64,000 bases of DNA from Planotetraspora sp. A-T 1434 (lineage in GTDB: Bacteria; Actinomycetota; Actinomycetes; Streptosporangiales; Streptosporangiaceae), in the NCBI RefSeq assembly GCF_025420585.1, contig NZ_JAOEGB010000004.1, positions 248,001-312,000 of the forward strand, read 5' to 3'. Numbering within the stretch: position 1 is the first letter of the stretch; each line of letters opens with the position of its first letter. This document shows positions 17,791 through 26,046 of the stretch, piece by piece. The translations under genes and the position numbers were made by a program. The notes beneath the pieces are model-generated. The model was not told where the DNA came from and made no database searches. It worked only from the letters and a program-made list of their open reading frames with translations.

Positions 17791-18558
17791 ATGCGGATCC
17801 ATGTCGTCAGCGACGTCCACGGCCGGGTGGACGCCCTCGCCCGGGCCGGTGACGGCGCCGACGCTCTCGTGTGTCTCGGCGACCTGATCCTCTTCGTGGA
17901 CTACGCGGACCACTCCCAGGGCATCTTCGCCGACCTCTTCGGCGCCGAGAATGCCGGGGTGTTCATCGGCCTGCGCGCGGAGGGCCGGTTCGACGAGGCC
18001 AGGGCGATGTCGGCCGAGCTGTGGGCCGCCCTCGGCGGAGACCCGCAGGCGCACATCGAAACCGCGGTCCGGCGGCAGTACGAGCAGATCTTCGCGGCCA
18101 TGCCGGCCCCCGCCTACCTCACCTACGGCAACGTGGACCTGCCGCACTTCTGGAAGGAGTACGCCCGGCCCGGCCACCACGTCCTCGACGGGGCCACGGC
18201 CGAGATCGGCGGCCTGACCTTCGGCTTCGTCGGCGGCGGGCTGCGCACGCGCTACCGCACGCCGTACGAGATCGACGACGAGGAGTACGCGCGGAAGGTC
18301 GAGGCGGTCGGCGAGGTGGACGTGTTGTGCTGCCACATCCCGCCCGCGATCCCGGAGTTGCTGTACGACGTGGTGGCCCGGCGCTTCGAGCGGGGGAGCG
18401 AGGCGACGCTGGAGGCCATCAGGAGGACGCAGCCCCGGTACGCCCTGTTCGGCCATGTCCACCAGCCCTTGGCCGGCAGAACGCGCGTCGGCCGCACCGA
18501 GTGCATCAACGTCGGCCATTTCCGCGGCCGTGGCACGCCTTTCGCCCTGGAATGGTGA
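17791..18558 (+). CDS. Calcineurin-like metallophosphoesterase
   Basis: A 255-residue binuclear metallophosphatase. The five blocks of the fold are visible: SDVHG (residues 7-11), GDLIL, GNVD, a central CCHIPPA and the late GHVHQP. The ATG at 17791 gives MRIHVVSDVHG. An ATG 9 nt upstream is equally possible. It lies 14 bp before the SRPBCC gene and is probably the first gene of the run that includes the ArsA-like ATPase. The substrate is not evident. The family includes phosphodiesterases and phosphatases. Confidence 0.82.
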   Translation: MRIHVVSDVHGRVDALARAGDGADALVCLGDLILFVDYADHSQGIFADLFGAENAGVFIGLRAEGRFDEARAMSAELWAALGGDPQAHIETAVRRQYEQIFAAMPAPAYLTYGNVDLPHFWKEYARPGHHVLDGATAEIGGLTFGFVGGGLRTRYRTPYEIDDEEYARKVEAVGEVDVLCCHIPPAIPELLYDVVARRFERGSEATLEAIRRTQPRYALFGHVHQPLAGRTRVGRTECINVGHFRGRGTPFALEW

Positions 18559-18572
18559 AGTACGGTTAGCCC

Positions 18573-19010
18573 ATGGCTGATCGCACCACGTCGAGCATCA
18601 CGATCGGCGCAGACCGGTCGACAATCATGGCCGTGATCGCCGACTTCCCCGCCTACCCCCAATGGGCCGGCCAGGTGAAGGCGGTAGACGTCCAGGAGAC
18701 CGGCGTGGACGGCCGGGCGTCCCGGGTCCGCTTCGTGCTGGACGCGGGCGTGATCAGCGACGACTACGTCCTGGCCTACGACTGGGACGACGACACGGCC
18801 GTCGGCTGGCACATCGTCGAGGCCGGGAAGATGGTGTCCGGCCTTACCGGAAGTTACCGGCTCACCGATGTGGGCAGTGGCACCGAGGTGACATACGAGC
18901 TGGCCGTGGACCTCAAGGTCCCCATGATCGGCATGATCAAGCGCAAGGCGGAGAAGGTCATCATCGACACCGCGCTCAAGGGGCTGAAGCGCCGCGTCGA
19001 GGGCCGATGA
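18573..19010 (+). CDS. SRPBCC-family ligand-binding protein (polyketide cyclase/dehydrase-like)
   Basis: A 145-residue single-domain START/Bet v 1-like protein. It begins with the usual SITIGADRSTIMAVIADFPAYPQWAGQVK block and ends with a C-terminal helix rich in Lys. The cavity ligand is unknown. Its TGA overlaps the ATG of the ArsA-like gene as ATGA, so the two are co-translated. In many actinomycetes this gene sits next to an ArsA-like ATPase and glucokinase, as seen here, but its role there is not established to my knowledge. Confidence 0.82.
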   Translation: MADRTTSSITIGADRSTIMAVIADFPAYPQWAGQVKAVDVQETGVDGRASRVRFVLDAGVISDDYVLAYDWDDDTAVGWHIVEAGKMVSGLTGSYRLTDVGSGTEVTYELAVDLKVPMIGMIKRKAEKVIIDTALKGLKRRVEGR

Positions 19011-20167
19011 GGATCCTTCTCTTCACGGGGAAGGGCGGAGTCGGCAAGACCACCGTGGCCGCCGCGACCGCGACCCTCGCCGCGAAGCGGAGCCTCAAGA
19101 CGCTCGTCGTGTCGACCGACACGGCGCACTCGCTGGCCGACGCCCTCGCCGTGCGGCCCTCCGAGGAGCCCGTCGAGGCGGCGCCCGGCCTCTACCTCCA
19201 GCAGGTCGACACCCAGAGGTCCCTCGAACGCCACTGGGGCGAGCTGCAGGAATACGCGCGGAACGTCTTCAGCGAGCTGGGCCTCGACGAGATCACCTCC
19301 GAGGAGATCACGGTCCTTCCCGGGGCCGAGGAGGTCATCGCCCTGCTGGAGCTGCGTGAGCAGGCGCGCACCGGCAGGTGGGACGTCATCGTGGTCGACT
19401 GCGCGCCCACCGCCGAGACCCTGCGGCTCCTCGCCCTCCCCGAAGCGCTCGACTGGCACGTCAACCGGCTGCTCCCCATCGGGCGCCGCGTGCTCAAGGC
19501 GGTCTCGCCCGTGATCCGGCACGTCGCCAAGATCAGCGTCCCCGAAGGGGAGGTCATCTCGGCGGGGGAGCGGCTGCACCGCGGCCTGCTGGAGATCCGC
19601 GAGCTCCTCACCGGCGACAACGCCTCGGTGCGCCTCGTGCTGACCCCGGAGGCGGTCGTCGTGGCCGAGGCCCGCCGCACGCTCACCTCTCTCAGCCTGT
19701 ACGGCTACCGCGTCGACGCGGTGATCGCCAACCGGGTGTTCCCGGCCGAGGGCGCCGACGAGTGGCGGCGGGCGTGGGTCGAGGCCCAGGTGAGGCACCT
19801 GACCGAGGTCCACGAGTCGTTCGCGCCGCTGCCGGTCCTCACCGTGCCCTACCTGGCCGCCGAGCCCGTCGGCCCCGCGGCCCTCGCCGAGGTCGCCGAG
19901 GAGCTGTACGGCACGGCCGACCCGTTCGCCCGCCCCTCCGTCGAGCCTCCGATGCGGATCACGGCCGACGAGCTGTCGCTGGCCCTGCCGCTCGCGGACC
20001 GGGACGACGTCGACCTGGCCCGCAAGGGTGACGAGCTGATCGTGACCGCCGCCCCCTACCGCCGGGTGATCGCCCTGCCCTCGTCCCTCGCCCGGCGGAC
20101 GATCTCCTCCGCGGCGCTCCGCGACGGCCGCCTCCGGGTACGGTTCGAAGCAGGAGGGGCGAAATGA
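19007..20167 (+). CDS. ArsA/Get3-like anion-transporting ATPase
   Basis: A 386-residue SIMIBI-class P-loop ATPase. The deviant Walker A GKGGVGKTT lies at about residues 8-16, the A-helix STDTAHSLADAL follows, and DVIVVDCAPTAETLRLL is the Walker B/switch region. A C-terminal small all-beta region (ELIVTAAPYRRVIALP) resembles the ArsA HSP20-like domain. There is a single ATPase half, as in Get3, not the tandem form of plasmid ArsA. No arsenite pump, ArsB or ArsR is nearby, so arsenic resistance is not implied. It overlaps both neighbours by 4 bp. Confidence 0.86.
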   Translation: MRILLFTGKGGVGKTTVAAATATLAAKRSLKTLVVSTDTAHSLADALAVRPSEEPVEAAPGLYLQQVDTQRSLERHWGELQEYARNVFSELGLDEITSEEITVLPGAEEVIALLELREQARTGRWDVIVVDCAPTAETLRLLALPEALDWHVNRLLPIGRRVLKAVSPVIRHVAKISVPEGEVISAGERLHRGLLEIRELLTGDNASVRLVLTPEAVVVAEARRTLTSLSLYGYRVDAVIANRVFPAEGADEWRRAWVEAQVRHLTEVHESFAPLPVLTVPYLAAEPVGPAALAEVAEELYGTADPFARPSVEPPMRITADELSLALPLADRDDVDLARKGDELIVTAAPYRRVIALPSSLARRTISSAALRDGRLRVRFEAGGAK

Positions 20168-20670
20168 CGGAAAGCAACGACACCACCACCGGGGCAACCG
20201 GGTCCGGCGGGTATGGCGAGTCCGGGGGCGCCGGCAGGCGGCAGGACCAGCTCGGCTCGGCGGCGGAGGAGGCGCTGAAGCTACTCGACGCGCTCCAGCA
20301 GCGCGTGGGCCGCGAGTTCGGCAAGGGCCTCGTCAAGGGCGGCGTGAGCGGGCTCGGCGGCGCCGTAGGCGGCAGGATCGGCGGCGCCTTCGGCGGAGGC
20401 GGCGGTGCGAGCCGTACTGACGACGTCTGGAGCGAGGCGGTCGCCGGCGGCCACGACGACGAGTACATCTGCCGCGCCTGCCCGGTCTGCCGGGTCATCG
20501 CCGCGCGCAAGGAGGCCGGGGGCGACGTCGCCGACCACCTCATGGCCGCCGGTGGCGAGTTGTTCGCCGCGGTGCGGCAGGCGTTCGACGCCCTTCAGCG
20601 GGCATCCACGGGATCCGCCGAGTCCCGGCCGCCGCGGGAGCCCCGAGTGGAGCACATCGACCTCGGCTGA
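20164..20670 (+). CDS. Conserved actinobacterial protein (DUF5304-like)
   Basis: A 168-residue protein with no enzyme motif. It has a Gly/Ser-rich N-terminus, a helix (AAEEALKLLDALQQRVG), a Gly-rich stretch, and a CRACPVCRVI segment whose two CxxC-spaced cysteines could bind metal. A final amphipathic helix carries the C-terminal part. Its start overlaps the ArsA-like stop as ATGA. Its place between an ArsA-like ATPase and glucokinase is the same as for DUF5304 proteins I recall from streptomycetes. The function is unknown. Confidence 0.75.
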   Translation: MTESNDTTTGATGSGGYGESGGAGRRQDQLGSAAEEALKLLDALQQRVGREFGKGLVKGGVSGLGGAVGGRIGGAFGGGGGASRTDDVWSEAVAGGHDDEYICRACPVCRVIAARKEAGGDVADHLMAAGGELFAAVRQAFDALQRASTGSAESRPPREPRVEHIDLG

Positions 20671-20727
20671 TTTGATCGGCTCCGATCGGGCTCGCGGCCC
20701 GCGGACCCGGGGCGGGAGGAAGACACC

Positions 20728-21669
20728 ATGGCGCTGACCATCGGCGTGGACGTAGGCGGCACGAAGATCGCTTCCGGAGTCGTGGACGACGACGGACGGG
20801 TCATCGAGCGGGGCCTGCGCCGCACTCCCGCGGAGAACCCCGAGAAGGTGGCCGAGACCATCGCCGACGCGGTGACCGAGCTGGCCGCCCGGCACCAGGT
20901 GGAGGCGGTCGGCGTGGGCGCCGCCGGATTCGTTGACGAGACCAGGTCGATCATCCGGTTCGCGCCCAACCTGGCCTGGCGGGAGGAGCCGCTGCGCAAG
21001 AGGGTCAGCGAGCTCGTCGGTCTGCCCGTGGTGGTGGAGAACGACGCCAACGCCATGGCCTGGGGGGAGTACCGCTTCGGCGCCGGGCGGGGCGAGAGCC
21101 ACGTGGTCTGCGTGACCGTCGGCACCGGCATCGGCGGCGGCATCGTGCTCGGCGGTGAGCTCTACCGGGGCCGGTGGGGCATGGGCGCCGAGCTCGGCCA
21201 CGTGCAGGCGGTGCCCGACGGCCGTCCCTGCGGCTGCGGCAACCGCGGCTGCTGGGAGAAGTACGCCAGCGGGAGCGCGCTGCTCCTTGAGGCCAGGAAC
21301 AACGCCGAGGCCGACCCGTCGTCCGCCCCCCATCTGCTGAGGCTCGCCGGGTCCGTCGACGCGATAAAGGGCGAGCACGTGACTGAGGCGGCCAGGCACG
21401 GCGACGCCGCCGCTCTGGAGGCGTTCGACGCGATCGCCGGCTGGTTGGCCCAGGGCCTCGCCGACCTCGCCGCGATCCTCGACCCCGGCCGCTTCATCCT
21501 CGGCGGAGGCGTCTCCGGGGCCGCCGATCTGTTCGTGGACAAGGTCAGGGAGGGCTACGCCGAACGGCTGACCGGCCGCGGCCACCGTCCCCTCGCGGAG
21601 ATCCGGGTGGCCGAGCTCGGCCCGTCGGCCGGCGTGGTCGGCGCCGCCGACCTGGCCCGCCTCCGCTGA
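20728..21669 (+). CDS. glkA: ROK-family glucokinase
   Basis: A 313-residue glucose kinase making glucose 6-phosphate. The ATP phosphate loop GVDVGGTKIA is at the N-terminus. The sugar site ENDANAMAWGEYRFGAG and the ROK signature ELGHVQAVPDGRPCGCGNRGCWE with its zinc-binding His-Cys3 set are intact. In streptomycetes GlkA also mediates glucose repression, and the same could hold here. It follows the DUF5304-like gene by 57 bp. Its TGA stop opens a 13-bp tandem repeat that runs to the next gene. Confidence 0.94.
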   Translation: MALTIGVDVGGTKIASGVVDDDGRVIERGLRRTPAENPEKVAETIADAVTELAARHQVEAVGVGAAGFVDETRSIIRFAPNLAWREEPLRKRVSELVGLPVVVENDANAMAWGEYRFGAGRGESHVVCVTVGTGIGGGIVLGGELYRGRWGMGAELGHVQAVPDGRPCGCGNRGCWEKYASGSALLLEARNNAEADPSSAPHLLRLAGSVDAIKGEHVTEAARHGDAAALEAFDAIAGWLAQGLADLAAILDPGRFILGGGVSGAADLFVDKVREGYAERLTGRGHRPLAEIRVAELGPSAGVVGAADLARLR

Positions 21670-21783
21670 GGCGGCGGACTGAGGCGGCGGACTGAGGCGA
21701 CGGACTGAGGCGACGGACTGAGGCGACGGACTGAGGCGACGGACTGAGGCGACGGACTGAGGCGACGGACTGAGGCGACGGAC
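21667..21783 (+). repeat. 13-bp tandem repeat, nine units, starting at the glkA stop codon
   Basis: Nine exact-register units of TGAGGCGACGGAC run from the glkA TGA itself. The first two units have GGCGG in place of GCGAC-type bases and the other seven are identical. A tenth TGAGGG begins just before the next start codon. Because 13 is not a multiple of three, the repeated TGA puts stops in all three forward frames. Confidence 0.95.
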
Positions 21784-21793
21784 TGAGGGTCGA

Positions 21794-22555
21794 ATGCTGA
21801 GGGTCGCGACGTACAACGTGCGGGGGCTGCGCGACGACCGCGCGGCGCTCGTCCGCGTCATCCGCGCGATGCGGCCGGACGTGCTCTGCCTTCAGGAGGT
21901 TCCCCGCTTCTCGGGCTGGCGGGCCAAGCGGCGACGGCTCGCCCGCGACACCGGGATGACGGTCGCGGCGGGCGGCCGGGTCGGCGGTGTGGCCGTCTTC
22001 GCCGGTCCGGGCGTCCGCGTGCTGCACGGGCGCGGCGCCCGGCTGCGGTGGTTCCCCGGCCTGGAGTGGCGGGCGGTCGCCCTGGCCGTCGTGGAGAAGG
22101 ACGGCGTGCGGTACGCCGTGTGCTCCGCGCATCTCGATCTGCTCCCCGGCGCGCGGCTGCGGCACGCCACCCAGATCGTGCCGATGCTCCAGCGGACGGC
22201 GCGGATGTTCGGGGCGAGAGCCGTACTGGCCGGAGACGTCAACGAGCAGCCCGGCGAACCGACCTGGCGCTACCTGGCCGACCGGTTCACCGACTGCTTC
22301 GGCTGCCACGCCGCGTCATCCGGGGCCGCCCTGGCGGACCGGCGTGAGGGCGGCACGTTCACGGCCACCGACCCCGCGAGGCGGATCGACGCGATCTTCG
22401 CTGAGGCGGGGCTGGCCGTGCTGACGTGCGGCGGCGCGCAGGCCGCCGCCGAGGACCTCCGGAGGGCCAGCGACCATCTGCCGGTGGTCGCCGACATCGG
22501 GCCCGGCCATCCCGTCCGATCGCGCCCACGCATCGCTTCGGGTTCGGAATCGTGA
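21794..22555 (+). CDS. Endonuclease/exonuclease/phosphatase-family protein
   Basis: A 253-residue EEP-fold hydrolase. The catalytic blocks are all present: TYNVRG (Asn), LCLQEVP (Glu metal ligand), CSAHLDL (His/Asp), AGDVNEQPGEP (Asp and Asn) and the final ASDHLPVV (Asp-His pair). Substrates for this fold include DNA, RNA and phospholipids. There is no signal peptide, so a cytoplasmic role is likely. The ribosome site is weak and lies in the last partial unit of the 13-bp repeat, so translation may be influenced by it. Confidence 0.85.
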   Translation: MLRVATYNVRGLRDDRAALVRVIRAMRPDVLCLQEVPRFSGWRAKRRRLARDTGMTVAAGGRVGGVAVFAGPGVRVLHGRGARLRWFPGLEWRAVALAVVEKDGVRYAVCSAHLDLLPGARLRHATQIVPMLQRTARMFGARAVLAGDVNEQPGEPTWRYLADRFTDCFGCHAASSGAALADRREGGTFTATDPARRIDAIFAEAGLAVLTCGGAQAAAEDLRRASDHLPVVADIGPGHPVRSRPRIASGSES

Positions 22556-22598
22556 CCTCTCGCCCGAAGCGCCCGCCCGCCCCCGTACGATCAGTTCC

Positions 22599-23897
22599 AT
22601 GACCCGCCGCTCGACATGGCGTGCGGTCCCGTTGTGTGTGCTGTTCGCCGGTCTGCTGGCCGGCCACTTCCTGCGCGTCACATCGGTGGCGCACGCGCAC
22701 GCAGCAGTTCCGGGGCCCGTCCCCGAAGCCGTCCGGGGAGCCCCGCAAGCAGTCCGGGCAGCCCCGGAAGCCGTCCGGGGAGCAGTCCATGAAGCCGGCC
22801 GTAGAGCGCCGGAGAACGCGGACCCCGGCCGTCCGAAGGCGGAACACACGGTGGCCGCCCAGGAGGTCCCCCAGGGGGCCTCGTCCGCCAAGCTCCAGGC
22901 GGACGCCTCGCTCTCCGACGTCGCCGGGCTCTCGGCCAAGAACATCTGGGCCGTCGGGCAGCAGAACGTCTGGGACTTCTGGAAGAACCGCGGCGTGATC
23001 ACCCACTGGGACGGCACGGCGTGGACCGAGGTGGGCATCCGCGGCGACACCACCGGGGCGGGCCACCTGCGCTCCGTCGCCGCCTCCTCCGCCCAGGAGA
23101 TCTGGGTCGTCGGCGACGGCCACGACGGCCTGCCGTACGTCGCGAAGGGCTCGGAAGACGGGTTCGACCGGGTCGGCGTGCCGCAGTTGCGCTCGGGCGA
23201 CTGGCTCGGCGGCGTGGCGGCGTCCACCGGCAGAGTGGTCGCCGTGGGGAGCCGCGACGGCCGGGCGTTCATGGTGGCGAGCAGTGGCGCCACCAAGGGC
23301 ACCACCTGGACAACCTCCCGGGGACCCGACGGCGCGTTGTACGGCGTGGCGGTCGTCGGCAAGTCCGACGGATGGGCGGTCGGCGACTCCGGCACCGAAC
23401 CGATGATCATGCGGCTGACCGGCCGCGGATGGAAGTCCGCACACATCCCGGACATCAAGGACGGCTTTCTCCGGGACGTCTACGTGGAGAGCCGCAAGCG
23501 CGCGATCGCCGTCGGCGGCGTCTACGAGAGCGGCGGCGGGAACGGCAAGGACGACAGGATCGTGCCGCTCGTGCTGTCATGGGACGGCAAGCGCTGGAAC
23601 AGGGAGGACCCGCCGGAGCACCAGGCCGAGCTGTACGGCGTGACCGGCGACGGGGACGGCACCTTCTGGGTGTCGGGATTCGACTCTCAGCGGCCGGCCG
23701 AGGGCTTCCTGCTCCGGTACGACGGATCCCGGTGGACCACGCTGCGCGGGCAGGCGTCCTCGGAGGACAGGACGGTCCGGCTGCAGGCCGTCACCCACGT
23801 CTCCGGTCTCACCGTCGCGGTGGGCCACGCGATCGACGAGGCCGACCACTACGGCGACCTGGTAGAGCGTTTCGGACCGCCGCCTCCGTCCGAGTGA
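22599..23897 (+). CDS. Secreted beta-propeller-like protein
   Basis: A 432-residue protein with an N-terminal signal sequence (RAVPLCVLFAGLLAGHFL) and an Ala/Pro/Val-rich low-complexity linker (residues about 36-85) formed by an internal repeat of VRGAPQAVRAAPEAVRG type. The remainder has at least six repeated blades with (I/G)W(A/V)VGxG-like strands and W-D-G-xx-W endings, as in sorbitol-binding-like or YCF48/WD-like propellers. No catalytic motif is evident. It probably acts outside the cell as a binding or scaffold protein. It converges on the small membrane protein gene 13 bp away. Confidence 0.7.
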   Translation: MTRRSTWRAVPLCVLFAGLLAGHFLRVTSVAHAHAAVPGPVPEAVRGAPQAVRAAPEAVRGAVHEAGRRAPENADPGRPKAEHTVAAQEVPQGASSAKLQADASLSDVAGLSAKNIWAVGQQNVWDFWKNRGVITHWDGTAWTEVGIRGDTTGAGHLRSVAASSAQEIWVVGDGHDGLPYVAKGSEDGFDRVGVPQLRSGDWLGGVAASTGRVVAVGSRDGRAFMVASSGATKGTTWTTSRGPDGALYGVAVVGKSDGWAVGDSGTEPMIMRLTGRGWKSAHIPDIKDGFLRDVYVESRKRAIAVGGVYESGGGNGKDDRIVPLVLSWDGKRWNREDPPEHQAELYGVTGDGDGTFWVSGFDSQRPAEGFLLRYDGSRWTTLRGQASSEDRTVRLQAVTHVSGLTVAVGHAIDEADHYGDLVERFGPPPPSE

Positions 23898-23910
23898 GCG
23901 CGCGCAGCCG

Positions 23911-24363
23911 TTAGATGACCGCGCCGTCGTCCCAGCCGGAGTCGGCGGGCGGGCCGTCGCCCATGCGGACGACCAGCGCCACGAATCCGCCGATGAACGC
24001 GGCCACGGCGGCGAAGACGATCCAGCCGTCCATCGGCCACCTCAGCAGGGCCGCGAGTAACAGGTAGGCGGGGCCGCCGAACAGGGCCAGCCAGGAGGCT
24101 CTGCTGACCGCGTCGCCCCGGGGTAGCGGCGGGGGAGGCGGCGGCACGTAGTGGCCCTCGTCCTGCCCCTCGTCGCCGTCCTCGCGATGGAGGTCCGGAT
24201 CCTCGCCCGTCCCGTCTCCGTCCTCCTCACTGTCCTCGCCACGCTCGTCCGGCACGTTCTCCCGGTCAGGCCATGGCTGATCGGCCGAGGAGTCCTCGGC
24301 TTTCTCGTTGAAGGAGGCGACGATCTGACGCCAGACCTCGTCCTCGTCACTCTGTGGCGTCAC
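23911..24363 (-). CDS. Small acidic protein with two C-terminal membrane helices
   Basis: A 150-residue protein. The first 75 residues are highly acidic and probably disordered (GEDSEEDGDGTGEDPD), followed by a Pro run, then two hydrophobic helices (ASWLALFGGPAYLLLAALL and GWIVFAAVAAFIGGFVALVVRM). This N-acidic plus two-helix layout is common in conserved actinobacterial proteins of unknown function. The GTG start is 12 bp after the stop of the esterase gene on the same strand, so the two form an operon. The function is unknown. Confidence 0.75.
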   Translation of the reverse strand: MTPQSDEDEVWRQIVASFNEKAEDSSADQPWPDRENVPDERGEDSEEDGDGTGEDPDLHREDGDEGQDEGHYVPPPPPPLPRGDAVSRASWLALFGGPAYLLLAALLRWPMDGWIVFAAVAAFIGGFVALVVRMGDGPPADSGWDDGAVI

Positions 24364-24375
24364 TTCGATCCCAGG

Positions 24376-25140
24376 TCACAAGTCCTTGGTCAAGGGTACA
24401 GAGGCATGGGAGCGGATGAACTCGAGGCTCCCCTCGAAGATCAGGGGCGCGTCGTTGTCGAGGGTCGCGACATGGTAGCTGTCCAGCAGCTCCCTGACTT
24501 CGAGGTTGTCACCCATCCGGGCTCTGAGGAAGGCCACGCTGACCGGCTTGACGACGTGGTCGTCGCGGCTGTGGAAGACCAGCACGGGCTGGGTGATCTT
24601 GCCGATGTCGTCCTGCACCAGCTTCCAAAGCTTCGGCAGGGTGGCGGCCGCCCGGACCGGGGTCCGCGAGTAGCCGAGCTCGTGCTCGCCCCCCTTCTTG
24701 ATATCGTCCGCCAGGCCGGGAACCGAGGGCAGCACCCATTTCAGCACCGGCGCGAGCCGCAGCAAGGGCGCGTCGTTCACCACGGACGGGTTGACCACGA
24801 CGACTCCCCGCACGCCCTCGCCGTGGATCTCGGCGATGCGCAGGGCCATGCAGCCGCCCATGGAAAGGCCCATGACGAAGACGTCCGAGCACCGCCCGCG
24901 CAGGTCCGCGAAGGCCTTGTCCAGCTCGGCGTACCAGTCCTCCCACCGGGTCCGGCTCATCTCCTGCCATGTCGTGCCGTGGCCCGGCAGCCGGGGGAGC
25001 GACACCGTGAGCCCGGCCCGCGCCAGGTGCTCACCCCACGGGCGCATCGACTGCGGTGACCCGGTGAACCCGTGGCACAGCAGGACGCCGATCTCCCCGC
25101 CGTCGTGGTGGTACGGCTCCGCGCCGGGCATCACTGGCAT
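24376..25140 (-). CDS. Alpha/beta-hydrolase, esterase/monoacylglycerol lipase-like
   Basis: A 254-residue carboxylesterase. HGFTG (23-27) forms the oxyanion hole, GLSMGG holds the nucleophile Ser93, FHSRDDHVV the acidic residue and SYHVATLD the catalytic His. It resembles Est30-like carboxylesterases that cleave short acyl or monoacylglycerol esters. ATG 25140 is chosen because GGAGG lies 7 nt before it. An upstream start at 25197 would add 19 poorly conserved residues. It is divergent from plsC, so the pair may share lipid-related regulation. Confidence 0.86.
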   Translation of the reverse strand: MPVMPGAEPYHHDGGEIGVLLCHGFTGSPQSMRPWGEHLARAGLTVSLPRLPGHGTTWQEMSRTRWEDWYAELDKAFADLRGRCSDVFVMGLSMGGCMALRIAEIHGEGVRGVVVVNPSVVNDAPLLRLAPVLKWVLPSVPGLADDIKKGGEHELGYSRTPVRAAATLPKLWKLVQDDIGKITQPVLVFHSRDDHVVKPVSVAFLRARMGDNLEVRELLDSYHVATLDNDAPLIFEGSLEFIRSHASVPLTKDL

Positions 25141-25268
25141 GGGAAACCTCCGCGTCACGAGGCCGAAGTCCGTAATTATTTCGCCCGATAGTCCCACGTA
25201 AGTCGTCGTTAGTGCGAGAGGGCGGCGCGTGCGAAGATGACTGCACGTCCGACGGAGGGGGTGCCTGA

Positions 25269-25967
25269 GTGTTCTACTGGGTGGTTAAGGCGGTCCTTTG
25301 GCCGTTCCTCCACTTCGTGTTCCGCCCGTGGGCCGAGGGCGTGGACAACGTGCCGAAGGAGGGACCGGTCATCCTGGCCGGCAACCACCTGTCGTTCGCC
25401 GACCACTTCTTCGGAGCGCTGTTCCTGCCCCGCAAGGTGATCTCGCTCGGCAAGGCGGAGTACTTCACCGGCCGCGGCCTCAAGGGCTTGTTCAGCCGGG
25501 CCTTCTTCTCGGGAGTCGGGACCGTTCCGATCGACCGCTCCGGAGGCAAGGCCAGCGAGGCCGCCCTCCGCACCGGTCTGCGCATCCTGGGGGACGACCA
25601 GGTCCTCGGCATCTACCCGGAGGGCACCCGCTCTCCCGATGGCCGGCTGTACAAGGGGAAGACCGGCGTGGCCCGGCTCGCCCTGGAGTCCCGCGCGCCC
25701 GTCATCCCCTGGGCGATGGTCAACACGTTCGAGATGATGCCCCCCGGCCGGCCGTTCCCCCGCTTCGGCATCCGCCCCGGAGTGAAGTACGGCAAGCCCC
25801 TCGACTTCTCCCGTTACTACGGCATGGAGAACGACCGGCTCGTCCTGCGGGCGGTCACCGACGAGATCATGTACGCCCTGATGGAGCTGTCCGGCCAGGA
25901 ATACGTGGACAAGTACGCCGCGAGCGCGAAGGTGGAGATGGTCCGCGCCGCCCGTCAAGCCTCCTAA
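25269..25967 (+). CDS. plsC: 1-acyl-glycerol-3-phosphate acyltransferase (PlsC-like)
   Basis: A 232-residue acyltransferase that makes phosphatidate from lysophosphatidate at the inner membrane. NHLSFAD holds the catalytic HX4D motif, and YPEGTRSPDG is the substrate-binding EGTR block. FSGVGTVPIDR and the later VIPWAMV are the other two conserved blocks. An N-terminal hydrophobic segment (WVVKAVLWPFLHFVF) could be a membrane anchor. The GTG start follows GGAGGGGG. Confidence 0.9.
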   Translation: MFYWVVKAVLWPFLHFVFRPWAEGVDNVPKEGPVILAGNHLSFADHFFGALFLPRKVISLGKAEYFTGRGLKGLFSRAFFSGVGTVPIDRSGGKASEAALRTGLRILGDDQVLGIYPEGTRSPDGRLYKGKTGVARLALESRAPVIPWAMVNTFEMMPPGRPFPRFGIRPGVKYGKPLDFSRYYGMENDRLVLRAVTDEIMYALMELSGQEYVDKYAASAKVEMVRAARQAS

Positions 25968-26046
25968 CGCGGCGGAGAGTCCCGGAAACGTCGGTCGTGG
26001 GGAGTAGCGTGGCCTCGTTCCCGCTCGCATTCAGAACGGAGCGCGC

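Noticed and set aside
19007-20167. Arsenic resistance operon
   Set aside because: The ArsA-like ATPase has no ArsB, ArsC, ArsD or ArsR nearby. The neighbours are SRPBCC, DUF5304-like and glucokinase genes.
22599-23897. Serine-rich adhesin or enzyme assignment for the secreted propeller protein
   Set aside because: Only blade-like repeats and a signal peptide are visible, with no catalytic or cell-wall anchor motif.
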